DNA of 5,105 nt from JASJHI01 sp965371355 (GTDB taxonomy: Bacteria; Actinomycetota; Acidimicrobiia; Acidimicrobiales; Ilumatobacteraceae): assembly GCA_965371355.1 (NCBI GenBank), contig CBDUYD010000193.1, positions 1 to 5,105 of the forward strand, written 5' to 3'. The translations under genes and the position numbers were made by a program. The notes under the pieces are model-generated. The model made no database searches. It saw nothing but the letters and a program-made list of their open reading frames with translations, and had not been told where the DNA came from. Numbering within the stretch: the first letter of the stretch is position 1; every line of letters starts with the position of its first letter. Positions 1 to 5,105 of this stretch are shown piece after piece.

Positions 1-706
1 GAATCGCCAGGTCAGGAGCCTCGGCGATGTCGATGTGGGCGACATCTCGAACCTCACGGGAGTCGGCGCCGGCTGCAACCGGTCGCTTGCCCGGGTCGAG
101 CACGTCGACCCGAACGTGAGCGTCGTGGGGCACGAGCGCACCGTGCCAGCGCCTGGGGCGAAACGGGCTGAGAGGTGTCAGGGCCATCAATCCCGCGCTC
201 AGCGGTAGGACCGGCCCACGAGCCGAGAGGTTGTACGCCGTGCTACCGGCGGGTGTCGCGCAGATCAGGCCGTCGCAGATCAGCCGTTCCATGCGCTCGA
301 CATCATTGATCGAGATCCGTAGGTGGGCTGCTTGCACCGAGGCCCTGATCAGGGAGACCTCGTTGATGGCGATCAGTTCGTGCTGCTCCCGGTCGACGGT
401 GGTGGCCCGCGCCCTCAGTGGTGCGATCCGCTCTTCGTTTGCAGACGCGACCCTGTCGACCAGGTGGTCGGGGTCGTACTCGTTCATCAGGAACCCGATC
501 GTTCCGCGGTTCATGCCGTAGACGGCGACGTCACGACCGAGGTGCTCGTGCAGCGTGTGCAACATGAAGCCGTCGCCGCCGAGCGTGACGATCACGTCGG
601 CCTCGACGGCGGGAACGAACCGATATCTGCTGTTCAGTTCGTCGAACGCTGATGCGGCTGCTGGACTCCCGCTGTGCAGGCAGGCGAGGCGCACCGGCTC
701 AGCCAC
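1..706 (-). CDS. nadK: NAD kinase, compact alphaproteobacterial-type (partial, C-terminus beyond window)
   Basis: Phosphorylates NAD to NADP in the cytoplasm, using ATP or polyphosphate; it is the family's only known route to NADP. Read from a GTG at 706, 235 codons are open to the window edge. The family's motifs appear in order: LGGDG at 42-46 with the catalytic Asp45, NRGTIGFL at 66-73, the NE pair at 115-116, DG at 145-146 followed by TPAGSTAY at 151-158, FRPRRW at 182-187, and a short C-terminal strand region with AGADSRE at 212-218. The first motif lies only about 40 residues from the start, so the long N-terminal extension of many NAD kinases is absent. Compact alphaproteobacterial enzymes are about 255 aa, so roughly 20 residues are missing off the edge. 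The GTG start is supported by AGGGG (713-717 on this strand) six bases upstream and by the 8-nt overlap with the preceding gene. The assignment to the NAD kinase family is secure; the lineage reading is from memory of the family. Confidence 0.95.
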   Translation of the reverse strand, partial: MAEPVRLACLHSGSPAAASAFDELNSRYRFVPAVEADVIVTLGGDGFMLHTLHEHLGRDVAVYGMNRGTIGFLMNEYDPDHLVDRVASANEERIAPLRARATTVDREQHELIAINEVSLIRASVQAAHLRISINDVERMERLICDGLICATPAGSTAYNLSARGPVLPLSAGLMALTPLSPFRPRRWHGALVPHDAHVRVDVLDPGKRPVAAGADSREVRDVAHIDIAEAPDLAI

Positions 707-977
707 CGGGCACCCCTGGCTTGGCACCCCGGCGCAGCCATTCGAGAATCTCACCCTCCAGCTCGAGACGCAGGCTGTGATATTCGTCGGCCGCAGCCAG
801 TTCACCGTCGGCGCTCGCGACCCTCCCGTACGCGATGGCTACCGCGTCGAAGTCGTCGCAGAGCTCGACGAACTCGGGTTCGACGTCGAGCAGCAGTACC
901 AGCCGCTTGAGGTGTTCGGGGAAAGCGTCGAACACCGGGCGGCCCGTTTCAGCCGTATCGGAGTGATCGTCCCTCAC
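699..977 (-). CDS. Small helical hypothetical protein upstream of nadK
   Basis: A 92-residue acidic protein that I do not recognise by name. Residues 18-50 and 57-83 read as two amphipathic helices: a Leu-rich stretch KRLVLLLDVEPEFVELCDDF (24-43), then an E/L-rich segment ending EGEILEWLRR (74-83). There is no signal peptide or membrane span. The pattern resembles short uncharacterised proteobacterial proteins of the 'LDPEF-ELC-DY ... LE-EI' kind, which is family memory, not a search result. It starts with GTG; GGAG lies only three bases before it, too close for a good ribosome site, and no ATG is available. Upstream codons stay open to beyond 1082 but offer no ATG or GTG. Its stop overlaps the nadK start by 8 nt, so the two genes are probably one transcript and it may be a NadK partner or simply co-transcribed. 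A GTG at 935 is an alternative start. Confidence 0.7.
   Translation of the reverse strand: MRDDHSDTAETGRPVFDAFPEHLKRLVLLLDVEPEFVELCDDFDAVAIAYGRVASADGELAAADEYHSLRLELEGEILEWLRRGAKPGVPGG
713..717 (-). promoter_or_regulatory. Ribosome binding site of nadK
   Basis: AGGGG on the minus strand, six bases before the GTG at 706 and inside the 3' end of the upstream small gene. It decides the nadK start and fits coupled translation across the 8-nt overlap. Confidence 0.6.
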
Positions 978-1014
978 GGACTCCGAGTCAAAGTGATGGG
1001 CGTGGGCGATGGGA

Positions 1015-1054
1015 AGTACGCACGTGTTGCATACGGACTCGCTACGCGCGTACT
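1015..1054. repeat. Imperfect 11-bp inverted repeat, candidate operator
   Basis: The left arm AGTACGCACGT (1015-1025) and the right arm ACGCGCGTACT (1044-1054) are reverse complements at 10 of 11 positions, the outer seven bases pairing perfectly, with an 18-bp spacer. The whole dyad spans 40 bp. It lies in the divergent gap, about 57 bp before the preferred start of the rightward gene and 38 bp before the leftward start. A dimeric DNA-binding protein contacting two half-sites about 29 bp apart centre to centre would suit this spacing. No T-run follows on either side, so it is not a standard intrinsic terminator. The operator role is inference. Confidence 0.45.
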
Positions 1055-1101
1055 CGATCGGGGTGGCATCATTGCCCCGTGACGAGCGCCGACCGCACGG
1101 T

Positions 1102-1105
1102 GGGA
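1102..1105 (+). promoter_or_regulatory. Ribosome binding site supporting TTG start at 1111
   Basis: GGGA lies five bases before TTG 1111. The competing ATG at 1009 and GTG at 1063 have no GGA/GAG/AGG-type motif at proper spacing. This site helps decide the start of the first TPR gene. Confidence 0.4.
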
Positions 1106-1110
1106 CCGAA

Positions 1111-2688
1111 TTGACGGATCCCCAGCGCCCGACCGAGTCGTCGGCCGATCACCACGGTGCGGTGCGCGAACACCTCCGATCGATCGTCGACTCCGACGAG
1201 TTCTCCGGGTCCGAACGGCGTCGGCATCTTCTCCAGTACCTGGTCGAGGAGACTCTCGCTGGTCGAGGCGATCAGCTGAAGGCGTACAACGTCGGCCGGA
1301 AGGCGATCGGGCGCCCAGCCGGATTCGATCCGCAGACCGATCCGATCGTCAGGGTCGAGATCGGTCGGCTGCGCGCCACACTCGACCGGTACTACCGTGC
1401 TCGGTCCCACTCATCGGTCGTGATCAGCATCCCGAAGGGTCGGTACGCCGCCGAGTTCGGGCATCCCGAGAACGACGAGGGGGACGCGGAGCGGCCCCGG
1501 ACCGACGGAACTTCGTTCCTGCTGCGACCGCTGAGCTGGAACGGTGACGCGGCTCGGCAGCTCAGCGAGCTGACCACGGACGCGATGGCACGACTGCTGG
1601 TCCGCCTCGGCGTGCACGTCGTCTCGCGTTCGGACGCGCACGACCCGGAGGGAAACCTTCCCGCGAGCGCTGCCGGTGAACGGTTCGAGGTTTCCGGGGC
1701 GGTCAGGACGGCCAACGAACGCGTGAGATGCACAGTGACGGTTCATCGGCGGGGCGTTGATACGGCAATCCACACCGCACGGGTAGAAGAGTCGCTCGTC
1801 GCCCAGCATCCGTTCGATGTCGCCGACAGCATCGCCCAGCGGATCGTATGGATTCTGCTCGACGACTTCGGCGTCATCGGCAGAGCCCGGCGTGCGACCG
1901 GCGTTGCCCGTCCCTTCGATCGATACGAGGACATGCACGATGCCCTCTGCGAGACTTTCGAGTCGCCCGCCCCTGAAGCCATGTCCACGATGTCAGCGAC
2001 GTTGGAGCGCCTGTCGGGCAAGGATGCGCGCGACCCGCGGGTCCTCGCCGATCTGAGCGACACCTTGTTCACTTCATGGTGGCTCGGATTCGTCGAGGAG
2101 GGCGGGACACTCGACCGGGCTGAGTGGCTTGCCCAGCAGGCCGTCAAGCTCGACCCGCTGCTCGGGGCTGCGCATCGTGCGCTTGCGTTCGTGCACTTCG
2201 GCCGGCGCCGATCCGACCTCTGCCGGATCGAGTTCGAGCAGTGGTTCGAGATCACAACTCCGAACCCGACGGCATTGGCCTCTGCCGGCCTGATTTTGAC
2301 GCTCGACGGACAACTCGAGCGAGGTGGCGACTTGACCCGGCGAGCGGTGGAACTGAATCCGCTCCTGCCGAGCTGGTGGCACCTCGTCCCCTGCGTCGAG
2401 GCGATCGTCGCGAAGGAGGCCGATCGGGCGTACAGCGAGGCGGTCCAGATCAGCGGTGACGCCAGCTTCGCCGGGCCGGCATTCGCGCTCGCCCTCCGCT
2501 CCCATCTCGGGTATTCAGGCGGCGAGCCACACGCAAGGATGTTGCTCGACATGCACCCCGACTTCGTCATGGAGGCAGAGCGACGACTCGGCCGGTTCAT
2601 TCACGTCAACAGCGTGAGGGAGTACGTGCTCGACGGCATCCGCTCATGGGCGTCCGCGGCCCGCCCTCGACAGCGGTTGAATGGTTGA
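1111..2688 (+). CDS. Conserved N-terminal module + degenerate TolB-like + TPR protein, first paralogue
   Basis: Probable cytoplasmic regulator or scaffold; the exact role is unknown. With the TTG start it is 525 aa. Residues 18-116 form the N-terminal module found in bacterial TolB/TPR proteins often labelled adenylate cyclase: ETLAGR at 47-52, GFDPQTDPIVRVEIGRLR at 71-88 and IPKGRYAAEF at 107-116. The final turn-and-strand resembles a winged-helix wing, so DNA binding is plausible but unproven. Residues about 136-250 match a weak TolB-like domain (FEVSGAVRTANERVR at 192-206). From about 334 onward there are TPR-like helices, with LTRRAVELNPLLPSWWHLVPC at 408-428. I see no cyclase, kinase or membrane segment. 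The ATG at 1009 would give 559 aa; I prefer TTG 1111 because of GGGA upstream, because the conserved Phe falls at residue 31 (32 or 35 in the paralogue), and because the total length then matches. Its stop overlaps the next gene's start by 8 nt. Confidence 0.85.
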   Translation: MTDPQRPTESSADHHGAVREHLRSIVDSDEFSGSERRRHLLQYLVEETLAGRGDQLKAYNVGRKAIGRPAGFDPQTDPIVRVEIGRLRATLDRYYRARSHSSVVISIPKGRYAAEFGHPENDEGDAERPRTDGTSFLLRPLSWNGDAARQLSELTTDAMARLLVRLGVHVVSRSDAHDPEGNLPASAAGERFEVSGAVRTANERVRCTVTVHRRGVDTAIHTARVEESLVAQHPFDVADSIAQRIVWILLDDFGVIGRARRATGVARPFDRYEDMHDALCETFESPAPEAMSTMSATLERLSGKDARDPRVLADLSDTLFTSWWLGFVEEGGTLDRAEWLAQQAVKLDPLLGAAHRALAFVHFGRRRSDLCRIEFEQWFEITTPNPTALASAGLILTLDGQLERGGDLTRRAVELNPLLPSWWHLVPCVEAIVAKEADRAYSEAVQISGDASFAGPAFALALRSHLGYSGGEPHARMLLDMHPDFVMEAERRLGRFIHVNSVREYVLDGIRSWASAARPRQRLNG

Positions 2689-4255
2689 CATGACGCAGAT
2701 CGCATCGAGCTCGAGGGTCTCGACGACCGTGCTGCGCCGGCGAATCGACGACCAGGTCCGCACGATCATCGGATCTGCACCATTTGCGCGCTCACGACGA
2801 CGGCAAGATCTACTCGAGTTCCTCGTCGGCGAGACGCTGGCAGGGCGAACGGACTCGCTGAAGGCCTACCGGATCGGCCGGCAGGTGCTCGGTCGTCCGA
2901 GCGGCTTCGACCCGCAGACCGATCCAATCGTTCGTGTCGAGGTCGGACGCCTCCGGTCGAGTCTCGACTCGTTCTACCGTTCGCATCCGGGCCAGCTCGT
3001 GATGATCGACATTCCGAGGGGCGGCTACGTCGCCAAGTTCGCAGGTCGTGAGCACCGCGACGCTGCATCACCCGACCACCGTCATCGCGCGCTGCGGGTT
3101 TCGGCGTTTCGGGCAAGCTCCGATCGCTCGCGGGAGGTCGCGGAGGAAATTCGCGAGGCGCTGGTGACAACCGTCATCACGGCGAGCTCGGGCGCAGTCT
3201 CGGTCGATCTGGCCGAGACTCGAGGTGATCCGAAAACCCTGGACTCCGGAGCTGGGATCGACTTCAGCTGTCGCCTCGATGCCACGGTCTGGGTGATCGA
3301 TCAGCGGATCCGTCTTGCCGTCGAGCTGTTTCTACCCGGCCGCGCGACGCCACTGTGGACCGGCTCTTTCGACGAGGAGCTCACGACCGGTGACGAGTTC
3401 GCTGTCGTCGATCGGCTCGCCGAACGTGTCTCCTGGTTGATCATCGACGACTGGGGCCCGCTCGCGCGTGCGGGGGTTCACGTCCTGGGCACCGACGACT
3501 CACTGACGATCTCCGATTCGCAGCGCCTGTACCACCACACATTCGACATCGTTCAGACCACTGCGCTCGACGTCGCCCGAGCATCACTCACCGCCGCCGC
3601 GATTGAAGAGCCGTCCGATCCGCGCACACTCGCAGCTCTCGCCGATACAACGGTAACTGCGTGGCTGCTCAGCGTCGAGAGCGGGCCCGACACACTTCTT
3701 CTCGCCGAGGAAACGGCAATCCGGGCGATCGGCGGCAACCCACGCCTGCCCGAGGCCCATCTCGCAATGGGATACGTGCACTATGCGAACCGGCGCCGCG
3801 AAGCGATGCGAGTCGAGTTCGAACACGCACTCGCGCTCGGGCCGCCCGCCCCCAACACATTGCATTGTGCCGCGATCATGTGGGCACTCGATGGCGAGTG
3901 GGAGCGAGCCGAGGGGCTGACCCGGCAAGCCGTCGAGCTGAACCCACATCTTCCCGCGTACTGGCACCTCGTTCCCTGCATCGCGGCCATCCACCGGGGT
4001 GAGCCCGAACGTGCGTACGCGGAGAGTTTGCAGGTGGGCGACAGCGTGTCGTTCCTCGGCCCGGCGTTCCGGCTCGCGTGCGCCGATGAGCTCGGGATCG
4101 ACGGGACCGAGGACTCCAAGCAGTTCGCGTCAGCGATGCCCGCGCAGGCCGTACGGTCGGTCGAAGAGACGATCACCCGCGTAGTTCATGACGACGCGAT
4201 CGCGGAGGTGCTGATCGGTGCGGTCAGGGCATCGTCCGCGGCTCTGTCGAGCTGA
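2681..4255 (+). CDS. Conserved N-terminal module + TolB-like + TPR protein, second paralogue
   Basis: A tandem paralogue of the preceding gene with the same layout in 524 aa. The N-terminal module spans about residues 22-120, with GETLAGR at 50-56, GFDPQTDPIVRVEVGRLR at 75-92 and IPRGGYVAKF at 111-120. By eye it is about 60% identical to its neighbour there (48 of 79 aligned residues). The TolB-like middle, about 137-256, keeps the family's LWTGSFDEEL strand-and-turn signature at 225-234, better preserved than in the first copy. TPR-like helices follow, with LTRQAVELNPHLPAYWHLVPC at 413-433. There is no signal peptide, membrane span or catalytic domain. ATG 2681 overlaps the upstream stop by 8 nt, and a second in-frame ATG at 2690 follows directly; neither has a good ribosome site, so translation probably depends on reinitiation after the first gene. 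The two products are expected in comparable amounts and may heterodimerise. DNA binding and partner identity are inferred. Confidence 0.9.
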   Translation: MVDMTQIASSSRVSTTVLRRRIDDQVRTIIGSAPFARSRRRQDLLEFLVGETLAGRTDSLKAYRIGRQVLGRPSGFDPQTDPIVRVEVGRLRSSLDSFYRSHPGQLVMIDIPRGGYVAKFAGREHRDAASPDHRHRALRVSAFRASSDRSREVAEEIREALVTTVITASSGAVSVDLAETRGDPKTLDSGAGIDFSCRLDATVWVIDQRIRLAVELFLPGRATPLWTGSFDEELTTGDEFAVVDRLAERVSWLIIDDWGPLARAGVHVLGTDDSLTISDSQRLYHHTFDIVQTTALDVARASLTAAAIEEPSDPRTLAALADTTVTAWLLSVESGPDTLLLAEETAIRAIGGNPRLPEAHLAMGYVHYANRRREAMRVEFEHALALGPPAPNTLHCAAIMWALDGEWERAEGLTRQAVELNPHLPAYWHLVPCIAAIHRGEPERAYAESLQVGDSVSFLGPAFRLACADELGIDGTEDSKQFASAMPAQAVRSVEETITRVVHDDAIAEVLIGAVRASSAALSS

Positions 4256-4352
4256 GCGCGACACCCGTACGTACTTCTCTGCAGAGGCCGGCGCTGCGAC
4301 GATCGTCACGACCACCCCCACCCTCGACGAGCCGACCGGAGCACCGACGACA
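4256..4352. promoter_or_regulatory. 97-bp spacer with clustered palindromes upstream of the SDR gene
   Basis: Three perfect palindromes sit within 41 bp: GTACGTAC (4267-4274), CTCTGCAGAG (4277-4286) and GACGATCGTC (4298-4307). The first carries CGTACT (4270-4275), the same outer half-site sequence as the divergent-region dyad. No stem followed by a T-run is visible, so no intrinsic terminator separates the TPR pair from the SDR gene and read-through is possible. I cannot place a clear -35/-10 pair. Confidence 0.35.
4338..4341 (+). promoter_or_regulatory. Probable ribosome binding site of the SDR gene
   Basis: GGAG sits 11 bases before ATG 4353. The spacing is slightly long, but this is the only purine-rich match near the start. 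Confidence 0.4.
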
Positions 4353-5105
4353 ATGGCCGAATTCTTCACGCTGACCGGGAAGGCCGCGGTCGTCACCGGC
4401 GGAACGAGCGGCATCGGACTGGCGACGGCAAGGCGGCTGAAGGCGGCGGGTGCCGATGTCGCCATCGCCGGTCGTCGCCCGGCCGACGATGTTGCGGCAT
4501 CATTCGGTGCGACCGCCTTCGCCTGCGACGTATCCGATGAGGATCAGGTTGCGGCACTGATGCAAGGCGTCGTCGACGCGTTCGGTCGGCTCGACATCGT
4601 CGTCAACTGCGCCGGCGTCAACGCGGGCTACAACGAACTGATCGACAGCGAGAGAGAGCACTTCGACTTCAACTACAGCGTCAACACGATGGGGGTGGTG
4701 TACGGCATCAAGCACGGGGCGCGGCAGATGGCCGACGGCGGCCGAATTGTCAACGTGTCGTCGGTGGCTGGTCTGCAGGGTGTCGCCTACCTCGCACCCT
4801 ATGTGGCCTCCAAGTGGGCTGCTATCGGGATCACCCGAACGGCGGCGATCGAACTGGCGAAGAAGAACATCCGCGTGAACGCGGTATGCCCGACCTCGGT
4901 CAACACGCCGATGGCCCACGCCGAGGGCGGCGAAGCGCAGCTCGAGATGGAGTACAAGGCGGTGCCACTGGGACGGATCGCCGAGCCGGAGGAGGTCGCC
5001 GCCTTGATCCACTTTCTGGTTGCCGACGACTGCAACTTCATCAGCGGGCAGGCGATCGCGGTCGATGGTGGCTTCACCGCCGGGCTGAGCCAGGTCGCGT
5101 ACGAC
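4353..5105 (+). CDS. Classical short-chain dehydrogenase/reductase (SDR), partial at 3' end
   Basis: Cytoplasmic NAD(P)-dependent oxidoreductase of the classical SDR family; the substrate cannot be read from sequence. All 251 codons are open to the window edge. The Rossmann glycine motif TGGTSGIG is at 15-22, the adenine-binding Asp in CDV at 58-60, NCAG at 85-88, and the catalytic tetrad is Asn111, Ser137 (NVSSVAG), Tyr150 and Lys154 (YVASK). SKWAAIGITRTAAIELA (153-169) and RVNAVCPTSVNTPM (around 177-190) are normal helix and loop segments. AVDGGFTAG near 238-246 is the usual C-terminal signature, so only a few residues should be missing. After the second strand it reads AGRR (39-42), with no acidic residue at the NAD-selecting position and an Arg next to it, which suggests NADP(H); this is inference. 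ATG 4353 is well placed before the first strand. It lies 97 bp after the TPR pair on the same strand. Confidence 0.93.
   Translation, partial: MAEFFTLTGKAAVVTGGTSGIGLATARRLKAAGADVAIAGRRPADDVAASFGATAFACDVSDEDQVAALMQGVVDAFGRLDIVVNCAGVNAGYNELIDSEREHFDFNYSVNTMGVVYGIKHGARQMADGGRIVNVSSVAGLQGVAYLAPYVASKWAAIGITRTAAIELAKKNIRVNAVCPTSVNTPMAHAEGGEAQLEMEYKAVPLGRIAEPEEVAALIHFLVADDCNFISGQAIAVDGGFTAGLSQVAYD

Larger units (their letters stand above)
978..1110. promoter_or_regulatory. Divergent intergenic region between the nadK unit and the TPR pair
   Basis: About 133 bp separate the GTG of the leftward small gene from the preferred TTG of the rightward gene, so promoters for both units should lie here. For the rightward unit TTGCAT (1027-1032) is a possible -35, but no convincing -10 follows at 17 bp, so I do not place a promoter. 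The main visible structure is an inverted repeat at 1015-1054. An ATG at 1009 is in frame with the rightward gene; if it were used, this region would shrink to about 31 bp and the repeat would be coding. Codons between 1009 and 1110 show weaker G/C third-position bias than the rest of that gene, which favours a non-coding reading. Confidence 0.5.

Noticed and set aside
986..991. TTGACT on the minus strand as a -35 box for the small gene and nadK
   Set aside because: It lies within about 15 bases of the GTG start, leaving no room for a -10 and leader, and no -10-like hexamer follows at 17 bp.
555..1082. Plus-strand open frame of 175 codons opposite nadK and the small gene
   Set aside because: The opposite strand has unmistakable NAD kinase motifs across the left part, and this frame shows no recognisable domain and has no ribosome site that I can see.
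1411..1938. Minus-strand open frame of 175 codons
   Set aside because: Antisense shadow of the TolB-like region of the first paralogue; no motifs.
1743..2600. Long minus-strand open frame (285 codons) across the first paralogue
   Set aside because: It is antisense to a gene with clear domain motifs and codon bias. Its translation is Ser/Arg/Ala-rich low-complexity sequence with no family features, as expected for a shadow frame in GC-rich DNA.
2681..4255. Class III adenylate cyclase annotation for the paralogues
   Set aside because: Relatives are often named this way, but no cyclase catalytic domain is visible in either protein; only the N-terminal module, the TolB-like middle and TPR-like parts are present.
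4277..4297. Possible intrinsic terminator after the second paralogue
   Set aside because: The palindrome has no loop, and the wider GCAG/CTGC pairing is short. No T-run follows.
4500..5012. Minus-strand open frame of 170 codons opposite the SDR gene
   Set aside because: The plus strand carries the full SDR motif set. The minus translation is Asp/Val/His-rich, a typical mirror of GC-rich coding sequence.

Overview
The window is GC-rich bacterial chromosome with strong G/C preference at third codon positions, GTG and probably TTG starts, and tight gene packing. The clearest lineage hint is the NAD kinase at the left edge. It is the compact form, with TPAGSTAY and FRPRRW segments, that I know from Alphaproteobacteria. 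The window alone does not fix the taxon, and a high-GC actinobacterium or another lineage with an acquired copy is not excluded. I see no phage, insertion sequence, CRISPR, tRNA or rRNA signal.

Layout: (1) 977 to 1, minus strand: a small helical protein of unknown function followed by nadK, overlapping by 8 nt and so almost certainly translationally coupled; nadK runs off the left edge. (2) 978-1110: a divergent intergenic region with a 10-of-11-bp inverted repeat (1015-1054), the best candidate operator here. (3) 1111-4255, plus strand: two tandem, overlapping paralogues of nearly equal length (about 525 and 524 aa). Each has an N-terminal conserved module around FDPQTDPIVRVE (probably winged-helix-like), a degenerate TolB-like middle domain and a C-terminal TPR array. 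Neither has a visible catalytic domain or membrane segment. (4) 4256-4352: a 97-bp spacer with three short perfect palindromes. (5) 4353-5105, plus strand: a classical short-chain dehydrogenase/reductase with an intact active site, cut by the right edge just short of its expected C-terminus.

How they may work together: the paralogue pair looks like a co-expressed regulator or scaffold that could act as a heterodimer, possibly binding its own divergent promoter. NadK makes NADP, and the SDR probably prefers NADP(H) (Gly40-Arg41 after the second strand), so a redox-cofactor theme is possible, but this is only inference from adjacency. The pair of catalytic-domain-free proteins with the putative operator is the part most worth following up.
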